From: Bacteroidales bacterium
Lineage (GTDB): Bacteria; Bacteroidota; Bacteroidia; Bacteroidales; UBA4181
Reading direction: 5' to 3'
DNA: 64,000 bases
NCBI GenBank assembly: GCA_031275285.1
Contig: JAISOY010000082.1
Location: 38,496 to 102,495, forward strand
The translations under genes and the position numbers were made by a program. Below, piece by piece: positions 18,165 to 26,957 of the stretch (its first letter is position 1; every line of letters begins with the position of its first letter). The notes beneath the pieces were generated by a model. The model ran no database searches, was not told the DNA's origin, and saw only the letters and a program-made list of their open reading frames with translations.

Positions 18165-18632
18165 TTAAATGATGGTATTTCTGACCAGGGTCTGGTAGTC
18201 AGGTATTTCGCGGAGAAAACAGGCCGGTTTTTCTCCTGCCTGGGAAGACAGGCAATAGTGTTGCAGTCCATTGGTCACCATCAGGTAAGGCGCATGAATG
18301 GTCAGGTTGTATATGGTTATCTGTTCGAACACTTTTTGTGTAATATTTACTTCTGGAGCCTTGCATTCAGCCAGTAACAGAGGTTGTCCGTTGCGCCCAT
18401 ATACAATTACATCGCTGCGTTTATTCATTTGGACGTATTTCAAAGGTGTTTCTACCGAAATGAGCGAGATCGGGCATTTTTTTTCTGTAACCAGATAATT
18501 GATCAGATGTTGACGTACCCATTCTTCCGGAGTCAGCGCAACATATTTCCTGCGTACGGAATCAAAGATGGACATTTTATTGCTGATAACTTTTGTCCGG
18601 ACCTGATAAGCAGGAAAATTTAATGGATCCAA
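18165..18632 (-). CDS. HsdR-N-like (type I restriction) PD-(D/E)xK domain protein
   Basis: A 155-residue single-domain protein. RSDVIVYGRNGQPLLLAECK contains the nuclease-type D...(E)xK pattern of the type I restriction enzyme R-subunit N-terminal domain (HSDR_N_2), and YVALTPEEWVRQHLINYL is the conserved lead-in. No helicase, HsdM or HsdS genes are nearby, so it is a free-standing domain as is common in Bacteroidales. It may be a housekeeping nuclease-like protein rather than part of a restriction system. The only start that includes the full domain is a TTG at 18632; in-frame stops lie just upstream. It converges on the DUF6599 gene. Confidence 0.8.
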   Translation of the reverse strand: MDPLNFPAYQVRTKVISNKMSIFDSVRRKYVALTPEEWVRQHLINYLVTEKKCPISLISVETPLKYVQMNKRSDVIVYGRNGQPLLLAECKAPEVNITQKVFEQITIYNLTIHAPYLMVTNGLQHYCLSSQAGEKPACFLREIPDYQTLVRNTII

Positions 18633-19087
18633 GGTAAAAAAGTATTAGAAATAGAATTCAAATTTACATAATCTTATTGTATGGACAATGTGACAGGAAA
18701 AATCCTCTGGAATGATTTCATTGAAAATGATGAGAATTGGTACCATTACAGAAGCAGTATTATTTCATGAATGTAAAAAAGACCGGCATATAAAGTGGCT
18801 ATAGATTTTGGACTATGTGGGATTCGAAAGGGTTTGCTCCAGATAACGTAAATTACATACAGCAAATGAGACTGTCGGGAAGCATGTGATCACGATTATG
18901 ATTTTCCCCGTAAGTAGATTGTTTAAATGATAGTTAAGATTCTGATATTTAGAATTTTATATCGATGAAAAATGATATTGTCCTCTTAACAACTGAAAGA
19001 AAAACCGGTAACGGATTAAGAACAGGATAGAATTTTTATTACCATTGCAGGATATTTTAAAAGCATTACACGTTAAATAACACTAAT
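18633..19087. other. 455-bp intergenic stretch without a recognisable gene
   Basis: Both flanking genes point away from this gap. It has stop codons in all frames, no convincing terminator, no tRNA-like fold and no repeat copy. It must hold the promoters for the HsdR-N-like and AI-2E-type genes, but no clear TAnnTTTG box was found. It may be a decayed gene. Confidence 0.4.
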
Positions 19088-20140
19088 ATGAAATTTGTAT
19101 CTACCCATAATAATGATGTTATCCGTCAGGTTTTATTTATCATTGCATTGATTGCTTTGGGCGTTGTTATATTCAAGGAGTTACGTTTTTTTCTGGGGGG
19201 TGCTTTGGGGGCACTTACGTTTTACGTGATACTGCGTAATCCGTTTTTATTCCTGGTCGAGAAGCGTAAATGGAATAAAAGTATCGCCTCATTAGCGCTT
19301 ATTTTATTACTGGTGATTTTTTTAATGCTGTTCGGTGCCGGAGCCATTGATATGGTCATGTCCAGAATTTCAGAATTTGATAATAAGCGGGTGATGGATG
19401 GCATTAATGTGATCAATGATAAGATCAAGCAGGCAACCGGATTTGATATTTATTCCAGCAAATTCTTTGAGCAAACAAAAGATACATTATTGCGCATTAC
19501 CTCGGAAGTATTGAATTCAGCGTATGGTTTTGCAGCAAATATGGTGATGATGATATTCATTTTGTATTTCATGTTGGTGAACAATACAAAAATGGAAACC
19601 AATGCAGTCAAGATTATTCCGTTCCGGGGAAAAGCGTTGTCTCAGGTACTTCAGGAAGTAAAAGGCATGATAATTTCCAATGCAGTAGGGATCCCGTCCA
19701 TTATGATCATACAAGGAATGATTGCGACATTAGGGTACTGGATTTTTGGTATTAAGGATCCATGGTTTTGGGGTGTGATTACTGGATTCTTCAGCATCAT
19801 ACCAATCGTCGGAACAGTTGCCGTATGGGGACTACTGTGTATCTATTTACTGGGTTCCGGACAAATATGGCAAGGTATCGGGCTTTTGCTTTATTGTGCC
19901 GTTCTTGTATCATCTATGGATAATATCGTCCGCATTGTGTTGGGTAAATATATGGTCAATACGCATCCCCTGATCACGATCCTGGGAGTAATTATGGGAA
20001 TAAGCCTGTTCGGGTTTTGGGGTATTATCTTCGGACCTATATTGATAGATCTGTTTTTACTTCTGTTTAAAATATACCGTACAGAATATATGCATGAAAA
20101 CGAACGGCCTTCTGATTCCTCAAAAGCGGTTGTTTCCTGA
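19088..20140 (+). CDS. AI-2E family transporter (PerM-like permease)
   Basis: A 350-residue inner-membrane protein with about seven to eight hydrophobic segments: two near the N-terminus, one at about 65-85, a central soluble part (residues 95-145), then a cluster from about 155 to 335. The conserved late motif NTHPLITILGVIMGISLFGF (family pattern P-x-x-x-x-x-x-x-G) and the GIPSIMIIQGMIATLGYWIF helix fit PF01594. Family members include exporters of AI-2 and Na+/H+ antiporters, so the substrate is uncertain. It is a single gene, converging on the histidine kinase gene with only 3 bases between the stops. Confidence 0.87.
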   Translation: MKFVSTHNNDVIRQVLFIIALIALGVVIFKELRFFLGGALGALTFYVILRNPFLFLVEKRKWNKSIASLALILLLVIFLMLFGAGAIDMVMSRISEFDNKRVMDGINVINDKIKQATGFDIYSSKFFEQTKDTLLRITSEVLNSAYGFAANMVMMIFILYFMLVNNTKMETNAVKIIPFRGKALSQVLQEVKGMIISNAVGIPSIMIIQGMIATLGYWIFGIKDPWFWGVITGFFSIIPIVGTVAVWGLLCIYLLGSGQIWQGIGLLLYCAVLVSSMDNIVRIVLGKYMVNTHPLITILGVIMGISLFGFWGIIFGPILIDLFLLLFKIYRTEYMHENERPSDSSKAVVS

Positions 20141-20143
20141 TGT

Positions 20144-22849
20144 TCATCGATCCTCCTGAGTATCCAGATGCTTTTTTACAGTAAAGAAAAAAGTACTTCC
20201 TTCACCGAGTTTGGACTCTACCCATATACGTCCTCCCATTTGTCCGATCAGTCCTTTTGAGATAGATAGTCCCAGGCCGGTACCTCCATATTTAGGTTTA
20301 AGTTCAATTTCTGTTCCCTGCCGGAAATATTCAAAGATAACTTCTTGTTGATCTTCCGGAATACCAATGCCGGTATCTTCCACAAAAAATAATAATTCGG
20401 AAGGATCATCCGTCTCTTTGTAACCAAACCGGATATAGCCTTTTTCAGTGTATTTAATAGCGTTTTCTACAAGATTATATAAAACTTGCCGTATTCGTGT
20501 ACGATCATTTTTGACGGTATCATCTTTCAGGAAATGGCGATCATCGAGATGAAAGAAGAGGGCCGTATTCTCTCCCAGCTGGAGTATGAACAGGTTTTCG
20601 ATCTCTTTCATCAGTTCATTTAGTTCAAATTCGGCAGGAAAGATTTTGATTTGCTGGATTTCCAGTTTGGAGATATCGATGATGTTTTCAACCAGTTGTA
20701 ATAATTGGGAAACACTATTGTGGATGGTTGAAATATATATTTTACGTTTATCCGGGGAAAGCCTTTCATTTTCGACAAAACCAATGAATCCCATGATCGC
20801 ATTCATGGGTGTACGGATCTCGTGAGACATATTTGCCAAAAATACTGATTTTAAACGATCGGCCTCTTCGGCTTTTTCTTTGGCTATATTTAAGGATTGT
20901 TCCACTTCTTTTTGTTTGGTAATATCAATCACTAATCCATCCCAGACAACATTCTTTTTGTCATCGATATGCGGAAATTCATGATTGTATAACCATATTG
21001 ACTTACCATTTTGTGTAAGATGGAATTCATGCCTGAAGGGTTGTAACTTGATGGCATATTCCCGTTCTTTTTTCTTGATAGCTTCGGATCCTCCTTCATC
21101 TAAGTACGAAAACAGGTCACGATGACCATTCATAAGAAGTTCAGGAGAAATGCCGAATAATTTTTCTACATTACTACTGATATAAGACAGGTGCTCTTTT
21201 CCATCCTCACTGATGATCTTTCTGTATATGAATCCTCCGGAGAGATTATTGCTCATGCTGTACAGCTGCATGTCCTTTTCGGCCTGTTCAGCTGTTTTCT
21301 TCTGGACCATATCTTCAAGATAATCCTTGTACATGTTCAACTCATTGTTGGACAGGCGTAACTGTTCCTGTATCTGTAACATTTCTTCATGGCTTTCCTG
21401 TAGTAATGAATTTTTTTTCTTGATTTGCCGATAGTTGGCAATTAATTTGGTCAACAAAATAGCCATCAATGCCAAAGCTATCAGGGAAAGGACAATGATT
21501 TTACGACGACGGATAATACTTTGATTCTGCTGCTCAGCCTGCATTTGCCATTCCAACTCCTTTTGTTCCTGAATTTCTTTTAGCTCATATTGTATCTGTA
21601 ATATGTCTAAACGTCTTTTACTTTCGACGGAGACCAATGAATCATGTAGGTGAACCGATAATCGTTTTACTTTGAATGCTTTTTCAGGATTTCCTTTTTT
21701 CAGGTATATATCGCTTAATTTGTTTAATATCTGGACCTCTACAGATGCGGTGCCGGTTTCACGGTTGTATTTCTGGGCTGTCAGGAAAGATCGTTCTGCT
21801 TTATCCAGTTGTCCTGATTCCAGGGCATCTGTTCCTACCCACATATATATATGGGCTATGGTAGAAGGAAGTTCAGAGGATAAAGCTTTTTGCAGGGCCT
21901 TGTTTTGGTAATAAACAGTACTGTCCTTCTTTCCGGATCTCTTGTATATATCGCTGATTCCCTGATACGTATAAGCCAAGGCGAAATTATTGGGGTTGAT
22001 CTGCTCATATAATGAACTAGCTTCAGATAATAGCTCCAACGTTTTTTGGGGATCTGTTTTTGCAGTAATATTAAAAGCATAATCGCGGAGAACGGTTGCT
22101 TCCATTTGGTAATTATCTATCCGTTGGAAGTATTCTATAGCCGTCTCATAAAGTTGTATGCTGGTAGCCGTATCATTCAGGGCCAGATAAGGGGCAGCCA
22201 GGTTATAACTGATAGATGCTGCAGACAAAGTATCTCCGATGCTCCAGGCTATATCCAATGCATCTTTCCCGTATTCAATCGAGAGCTCATTTTCTGAAAT
22301 GTCCTTATAGATCTGAGACATCAATCTTTTGATGTCCAACATCCATTCCTGGTCATCTACCTGAAACAATGATGAGGCAATGTTCAGGTATTCCAATGCT
22401 TGTATATATTTTTCCTGGGCCCGGTAGGTATAACCGATATTATACATGGCTGCAGCTTTTTCATAGGCAGAGCCAAGCTGTGACGCTTTTTCATAAGATT
22501 CCTCAAAATAATGAATGGCTTCATCATGTCTTCCGGCATAGTAATAAATAGCTCCCATGGTCCGGGTTATTTCAATTTCCCCTTTCAGGAAATCAATGTT
22601 CTGGGAAAGAACCAATCCGCTGTCTGCATAATAATATGCCGTATCATAATATTGTTGTTCTCCCTGGTAAACATTCACATATGCAGAAGTCGAGATTTCA
22701 CGGGCAATTTTATTGTAAAGCATGATACGTCCCGTATCAGTTTTTTCTTTATGCAACATCACCCGCAGACTATCTATTTTTGATGTCTGAGCGATAGAAG
22801 TCATAACTAAGCAGAAGCACGCAATAAAAATGCACCAGGATCTATTCAT
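20144..22849 (-). CDS. TPR-PAS sensor histidine kinase
   Basis: A 901-residue membrane sensor kinase. It has a signal peptide, about six or seven tetratricopeptide repeats in the periplasm (residues 30-400), a coiled coil, one transmembrane helix (about 448-472), a second coiled coil, a PAS domain (about 545-650) and the kinase core. The phosphoacceptor histidine is at about 676 in FLANMSHEIRTPMNAIMGF. The N box is VLYNLVENAIKYTEKG, G1 is DTGIGIPEDQQ and G2 is GGTGLGLSISKG. The protein ends right after the ATPase domain, so there is no receiver or DNA-binding domain. No response regulator gene is adjacent, making it an orphan kinase whose partner is elsewhere. The signal sensed is unknown. 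Confidence 0.93.
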   Translation of the reverse strand: MNRSWCIFIACFCLVMTSIAQTSKIDSLRVMLHKEKTDTGRIMLYNKIAREISTSAYVNVYQGEQQYYDTAYYYADSGLVLSQNIDFLKGEIEITRTMGAIYYYAGRHDEAIHYFEESYEKASQLGSAYEKAAAMYNIGYTYRAQEKYIQALEYLNIASSLFQVDDQEWMLDIKRLMSQIYKDISENELSIEYGKDALDIAWSIGDTLSAASISYNLAAPYLALNDTATSIQLYETAIEYFQRIDNYQMEATVLRDYAFNITAKTDPQKTLELLSEASSLYEQINPNNFALAYTYQGISDIYKRSGKKDSTVYYQNKALQKALSSELPSTIAHIYMWVGTDALESGQLDKAERSFLTAQKYNRETGTASVEVQILNKLSDIYLKKGNPEKAFKVKRLSVHLHDSLVSVESKRRLDILQIQYELKEIQEQKELEWQMQAEQQNQSIIRRRKIIVLSLIALALMAILLTKLIANYRQIKKKNSLLQESHEEMLQIQEQLRLSNNELNMYKDYLEDMVQKKTAEQAEKDMQLYSMSNNLSGGFIYRKIISEDGKEHLSYISSNVEKLFGISPELLMNGHRDLFSYLDEGGSEAIKKKEREYAIKLQPFRHEFHLTQNGKSIWLYNHEFPHIDDKKNVVWDGLVIDITKQKEVEQSLNIAKEKAEEADRLKSVFLANMSHEIRTPMNAIMGFIGFVENERLSPDKRKIYISTIHNSVSQLLQLVENIIDISKLEIQQIKIFPAEFELNELMKEIENLFILQLGENTALFFHLDDRHFLKDDTVKNDRTRIRQVLYNLVENAIKYTEKGYIRFGYKETDDPSELLFFVEDTGIGIPEDQQEVIFEYFRQGTEIELKPKYGGTGLGLSISKGLIGQMGGRIWVESKLGEGSTFFFTVKKHLDTQEDR

Positions 22850-22953
22850 GCATGATAGCTATTCGTATTTAACAAGCCCTGTAACCAAATTAAATACAGT
22901 ATTGGAAATATCTTGATATGAAACATACTCATCTGTCACGATAATCATGGCTT

Positions 22954-24339
22954 TTAAATTTCCGCTATTTCCTTCATGATTTTTTGAGCCAGTACATCTG
23001 CCCGTTCCTTAGTTTTACTTTCTGTATAGATACGGATGATCGGTTCAGTATTCGACTTGCGCAAATGTACCCATTCATCTGCAAAATCAATCTTCACTCC
23101 GTCAATGTCGTTTATCTGTTCATTGGCGTAATGTTTTTTTATTTGTGCCAGTATGGCATCTACGTCTACAGATGGGTTTAACTCAATTTTATTTTTCGAC
23201 ATGTAATATTCGGGATATTGGGCCCGTAATTCGGAAGTTTTTTTATTGGATTTGGCCAATTGTGTCAGGAATAAAGCAATTCCTACCAGGGCATCCCGAC
23301 CGTAATGCAGTGCAGGATAAATGATTCCTCCGTTTCCTTCACCTCCAATGATCGCCTGGTTAGCTTTCATGGCAGTGACTACATTTACTTCCCCGACAGC
23401 AGCAGCCACATATTTTCCACCCTGTGCCAAAGTCACGTCCCTTAAAGCTCTTGATGAAGAGAGATTAGATGACGTGTTCCCTCCTCCCGGTGTATTCTGA
23501 AGCACATAATCGGCTACAGATACCAGCGTATACTCTTCTCCGAACATGCTTCCGTCTTCGTTGATAATAGCCAGCCTGTCTACGTCAGGATCCACGACAA
23601 AACCTATATCTGCACCTTGTTCTTTGGTGATTTTGGATATTTCTGTAAGGTGTTCGGGTAAAGGCTCCGGATTGTGTGGGAACTGGCCATTGGGCTCACA
23701 ATATAACTCAACAATATCATTCACACCAAGAGCCTTTAATAATTGTGGAATGATGATGCCTCCCACTGAATTGACACAATCGATAGATACTTTAAAATTT
23801 TTAGCCTTTATCTCTTTCTTATCTACTAAAGGCAAAGCAAGGACCTGATCAATGTGGTATTGCGTATAGTCCTTACGAGTTACTTTTCCCAGGTCGTCTA
23901 CCTGTGCGAAAGAAAAATCTTCTTTATCTGCAATAGCCAGCACCGCTTTTCCATCAGCATCGCTTAGGAATTCGCCTTTATCATTCAGTAATTTCAAAGC
24001 ATTCCATTGTTTCGGATTATGGCTGGCTGTTAAAATCAATCCACCTTGAGCTTTTTCAGCAGTTACTGCCATTTCAACCGTAGGCGTTGTGGCCAGGTCG
24101 ATATCCACTACATCGGCACCCATTCCGACTAAAGTTCCGATAACGATTTGTTTGACCATCGGACCGGATATGCGGGCATCACGGCCCAGCACTATTTTTA
24201 TTTTTCCTGTATTTGCCTGCTTTTTTGCCCAGACAGTATACGCCGCTGTAAATTTTACTACATCCAACGGTGTTAGACCATCACCCGGTTGTCCACCGAT
24301 AGTTCCCCTGATACCGGAAATTGATTTGATCAGTGTCAT
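22954..24339 (-). CDS. glmM: phosphoglucosamine mutase / phosphohexomutase
   Basis: A 461-residue alpha-D-phosphohexomutase, converting glucosamine 6-phosphate to glucosamine 1-phosphate for UDP-GlcNAc and peptidoglycan synthesis. The catalytic phosphoserine is in TASHNPKQWNALKLLN (about residue 104), the Mg-binding loop is DPDVDRLAIINEDG (about 249-262), the sugar-specificity loop is GGEGNGGIIYPALH, and the phosphate-binding loop is RKSNTEPIIRIYTE near the C-terminus. The sequence is of the Bacteroidetes/archaeal type. The substrate call (glucosamine versus other hexoses) follows from resemblance and could be wrong. It has its own TATTTTTG promoter, back to back with that of the AlbA_2 gene. 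Confidence 0.9.
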   Translation of the reverse strand: MTLIKSISGIRGTIGGQPGDGLTPLDVVKFTAAYTVWAKKQANTGKIKIVLGRDARISGPMVKQIVIGTLVGMGADVVDIDLATTPTVEMAVTAEKAQGGLILTASHNPKQWNALKLLNDKGEFLSDADGKAVLAIADKEDFSFAQVDDLGKVTRKDYTQYHIDQVLALPLVDKKEIKAKNFKVSIDCVNSVGGIIIPQLLKALGVNDIVELYCEPNGQFPHNPEPLPEHLTEISKITKEQGADIGFVVDPDVDRLAIINEDGSMFGEEYTLVSVADYVLQNTPGGGNTSSNLSSSRALRDVTLAQGGKYVAAAVGEVNVVTAMKANQAIIGGEGNGGIIYPALHYGRDALVGIALFLTQLAKSNKKTSELRAQYPEYYMSKNKIELNPSVDVDAILAQIKKHYANEQINDIDGVKIDFADEWVHLRKSNTEPIIRIYTESKTKERADVLAQKIMKEIAEI

Positions 24340-24367
24340 GTTGATTGTTTATTCTAAGATTAATTTA

Positions 24368-24375
24368 CAAAAATA
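24368..24375 (-). promoter_or_regulatory. TAnnTTTG -7 promoter element for glmM
   Basis: Minus-strand TATTTTTG, 29 bases before the glmM ATG. It is only 3 bases from the divergent plus-strand box at 24379-24386. Confidence 0.6.
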
Positions 24376-24378
24376 ACA

Positions 24379-24386
24379 TAAATTTG
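24379..24386 (+). promoter_or_regulatory. TAnnTTTG -7 promoter element for the AlbA_2 gene
   Basis: TAAATTTG on the plus strand. It lies downstream of the in-frame ATG at 24345 and upstream of TTG 24405 and GTG 24414, which supports one of the latter as the real start. Confidence 0.55.
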
Positions 24387-24404
24387 TCATTTATTCTTTT
24401 TCTT

Positions 24405-25058
24405 TTGACGGCTGTGGCACATTACATTCAAACACTGATTGTGCAAGGAGAACATCAACACCTTGATTTTAAGTTCGAGATCAATGATGCCCGGAAAATA
24501 GCCAGGTCATTTGTTGCATTTGCCAATTCAGAGGGCGGGAAGCTACTTATTGGAGTGAAAGATAATGGAAGTGTTGCCGGTGTCCGTACCGAAGAAGAAC
24601 ATTACATGATTGAAGCGGCGGCTTCCTATTATTGTCTTCCACCGGTTCCTTACAGTGTCCGGAAATGGGAACTGGAGGGGAAAACCGTGCTGGAAGTGGA
24701 TATTCCTGAAGGCAAAGACAAACCCTATCTGGTCAAGTTGAAAGAGGAGACACCTAAAGCCTATGTCCGTATTGCTGATGAAAACATCAGGGCATCCCAT
24801 ATACAGGTCATGGCATGGAAAAAACAAAAATATCCTTCAGGTCTTTTAATCGACGATGCAGAAAACCAAAGCAGGTTGCTGCATTATATGGAGACCCTTC
24901 AGCCTGTTTCCCTTAATATGGTTTGTAAAACATTAATGTTGACCCGGAAAAAAGCTGAACATCTTTTGGCGGATATGGTATACCTGAATGTATTGGATAT
25001 CTTATATCAGGATGATAAAGTTTTGTTCCGGATCAAAAATAAACCGGATGTTTTTTGA
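24405..25058 (+). CDS. AlbA_2 (Schlafen-like) domain protein
   Basis: About 217 residues from the TTG start. The AlbA_2 domain fills the first half: VQGEHQHLDFKFEINDARKI, then FVAFANSEGGKLLIGVKDNG and VLEVDIPEGKDKPYLV. The C-terminal part is a winged-helix-like tail. The domain is linked to nucleic-acid or nucleotide binding in regulators and in Schlafen proteins; its role here is unknown. An ATG at 24345 would add 20 hydrophobic residues but lies upstream of the promoter box at 24379, so a non-ATG start (TTG 24405 or GTG 24414) is favoured. The AlkD-like gene follows after 25 bases and is probably in the same operon. Confidence 0.82.
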   Translation: MTAVAHYIQTLIVQGEHQHLDFKFEINDARKIARSFVAFANSEGGKLLIGVKDNGSVAGVRTEEEHYMIEAAASYYCLPPVPYSVRKWELEGKTVLEVDIPEGKDKPYLVKLKEETPKAYVRIADENIRASHIQVMAWKKQKYPSGLLIDDAENQSRLLHYMETLQPVSLNMVCKTLMLTRKKAEHLLADMVYLNVLDILYQDDKVLFRIKNKPDVF

Positions 25059-25083
25059 ACAGTTTAAAAATATATAAAGGCTC

Positions 25084-25794
25084 ATGATGGATCAGATAGT
25101 AAAAGATGTTCGTAAATCATTGAAAGAAAGTGCCGATGATAAGACGCTTTCTACCGGTCAGCGTTTTTTCAAAGAACAGATCCAATTCTATGGGGTAAGG
25201 ATACCGTTGGTAAACCAGATCAGCAAACAGTTTTTCGATACGATAAAGCAACGTGAAAAAAGTGAGATTTTTGCCTTATGTGAAGAATTGTGGAAGTCCG
25301 GATACAGTGAAGAGTCATATGTTGCCTGTAACTGGTCATATTATATCCATGAACGGTATACCCCGGAAGATTTCAGTGTTTTTGACAGGTGGGTTGATCT
25401 ATATGTCAGTAATTGGGCTTCCTGCGATACATTATGTAATCATTCCGTAGGGACATTTGTTGAAATGTATCCGGAATATGTAAACAGGTTGAAGGAGTGG
25501 GCAAAATCAGATAACCGTTGGCTCCGGAGGGCAGCGGCCGTCACCCTGATCATTCCTGCACGGAAGGGACAGTTCTTAAATGATATCTTCGACATTGCAA
25601 ATATCCTGCTTGAGGACGGCGATGATCTCGTCCAAAAAGGATACGGATGGATGCTTAAAGCAGCCAGTGAGGCCCACCGGAAAGAGGTTTTTGATTTTGT
25701 GGTATCAAAAAAGGCAGTAATGCCCCGTACCGCATTGCGCTATGCCATAGAAAAAATGCCTGTGGATCTGAGGGCTTTGGCCATGAAAAAATAA
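25084..25794 (+). CDS. DNA alkylation repair protein (AlkD-like)
   Basis: A 236-residue all-helical HEAT-repeat-like protein of the AlkD/AlkC DNA glycosylase superfamily, which removes N3- and N7-alkylated purines. Typical features are KEQIQFYGVRIPLVNQISKQ near the N-terminus, the YVACNWSYYIHERYTPEDF and LYVSNWASCDTLCNHSVG helices with the catalytic aspartate region, and NRWLRRAAAVTLIIPARKG. ATG 25084 and 25087 are adjacent alternatives. It follows the AlbA_2 gene at a short distance. Activity on a given lesion cannot be inferred. Confidence 0.9.
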   Translation: MMDQIVKDVRKSLKESADDKTLSTGQRFFKEQIQFYGVRIPLVNQISKQFFDTIKQREKSEIFALCEELWKSGYSEESYVACNWSYYIHERYTPEDFSVFDRWVDLYVSNWASCDTLCNHSVGTFVEMYPEYVNRLKEWAKSDNRWLRRAAAVTLIIPARKGQFLNDIFDIANILLEDGDDLVQKGYGWMLKAASEAHRKEVFDFVVSKKAVMPRTALRYAIEKMPVDLRALAMKK

Positions 25795-26173
25795 CTTTGG
25801 ACCTGGTTGAGAAAACCCGGAAAGATTGCTGGCAAAATCACTGTTGATGTTTTTCATCAATGTGGATCAAAATACTCATTATTGGTCAAATCTTTTAATC
25901 CTGGGAAAATCGTACCGATCGTCCGGAAGTCCGGTGAATGTGCATTGTTGATACAACATATTGCGTTGATTTATCCAATGAAAGATCAAGCTTGTCAAAA
26001 AAATATAGTTGTAAAATGTGCTTTGAAATAAAAAGATATATCTTTGCGTCGGTTAAATAATTGTTATGACAAAGATGTTATGTTTTAAATCAATTCCTGC
26101 ATTTTTGTTGAATAATAAGTAATTAAATCTAATACCTTTTGGGAATTGAAGGTTAAATCTTAAATTGTTAAAC
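25795..26173. other. Intergenic region and long leader before the barrel gene
   Basis: No supported gene; a 74-codon open frame at 25807-26031 has no family features or plausible start context. The right half carries the TATCTTTG box (26039-26046), leaving a leader of about 120 bases before the barrel gene. Confidence 0.5.
26039..26046 (+). promoter_or_regulatory. TAnnTTTG -7 promoter element for the barrel gene
   Basis: TATCTTTG matches the -7 consensus. The distance to the ATG at 26174 implies an unusually long 5' untranslated leader. Confidence 0.5.
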
Positions 26174-26836
26174 ATGAAAAAAATCTTTATCACGTTTGCT
26201 GTATTGTTAACAGTGGTATTTGTGAGTAATGCTCAGCTATTTGTGGGAGGATCATTGGGATTGTCAACTACCGGAGGAAAAGAAAAGACAGGATCAAACT
26301 CGGTAGATAAAGAATCAACTTTTGGTTTTGAGATCTCTCCTAAAGTAGGTTATTATTTGAGTGATAAATTTGCTATTGGTGGAGAAGTTACCCTTGGCTT
26401 CGAATCTGAAAAAACACCTGATGCCAATGGTGGCGATGATCAAAAAGATAACTTTTTCAGTTGGGGCATAGCGCCTTTTGCCCGTTATAGTGTGGCTGAA
26501 TTCGGTAAATTCAGCGTGTTGCTGGAAGGAGGAGTAGGTATTTTCGGAGGTACAAGTAAGACCAAACTAGGATCACAGTCATTTGACGGACCTTCATTAT
26601 TCGGCTTTGGCGTTAATGTGACCCCATTATTGTCATACAGCCTGTCTGATAGGTTCAATCTGGAAATGGGGCTTAACTTTTTGAATTTTGGCTTCAACAC
26701 ATGGACAATAAAAACAGATGGAAATCCTGACGATACCAAAGACAGAACCACTAATTTCGGATTTGGAGTAGATACAGATAATGTATTTCAGGCAGACCTC
26801 GGAGCCGTTACTATCGGCTTTATTTACAAGTTCTAA
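26174..26836 (+). CDS. outer-membrane beta-barrel protein
   Basis: A 220-residue protein with a signal peptide (MKKIFITFAVLLTVVFVSNA) and alternating amphipathic strands rich in glycine and aromatics, as in small OmpX/OmpW-like barrels (PF13505 type). Examples are VGYYLSDKFAIGGEVTLGFE, FFSWGIAPFARYSVAEFG and the C-terminal ADLGAVTIGFIYKF, which ends in phenylalanine as outer-membrane barrels do. The start at 26174 is taken over 26165 because it fits a normal signal peptide. It is flanked by its own promoter and a strong terminator, so it is monocistronic. Ligand and role are unknown. Confidence 0.82.
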   Translation: MKKIFITFAVLLTVVFVSNAQLFVGGSLGLSTTGGKEKTGSNSVDKESTFGFEISPKVGYYLSDKFAIGGEVTLGFESEKTPDANGGDDQKDNFFSWGIAPFARYSVAEFGKFSVLLEGGVGIFGGTSKTKLGSQSFDGPSLFGFGVNVTPLLSYSLSDRFNLEMGLNFLNFGFNTWTIKTDGNPDDTKDRTTNFGFGVDTDNVFQADLGAVTIGFIYKF

Positions 26837-26862
26837 ATTTATGAGACCTATATAATATGCCA

Positions 26863-26889
26863 AGCCCGGGAATTTCTCCCGGGTTTTTT
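26863..26889 (+). terminator. Rho-independent terminator after the barrel gene
   Basis: A CCCGGG/CCCGGG stem around a 7-base loop is followed by TTTTTTATT, 27 bases after the stop codon. Confidence 0.85.
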
Positions 26890-26925
26890 ATTACCTTTAA
26901 CTGCTTTTCAATTACTAAAAATAAT

Positions 26926-26933
26926 TACATTTG
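26926..26933 (+). promoter_or_regulatory. TAnnTTTG -7 promoter element for the fucosidase gene
   Basis: TACATTTG, 24 bases before the ATG at 26958. An in-frame TTG at 26931 lies inside this box and therefore cannot be the translation start. Confidence 0.65.
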
Positions 26934-26957
26934 TACACCAACCAAATAATTCCGGTG

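Noticed and set aside
18165..18632. A type I restriction-modification system
   Set aside because: Only the small HsdR-N-like domain is present; there is no helicase part, methylase or specificity gene within tens of kilobases.
25807..26031. 74-codon open frame after the AlkD-like gene
   Set aside because: No ribosome-binding context, no domain and no neighbour support. It is better read as intergenic sequence leading to the barrel gene promoter.
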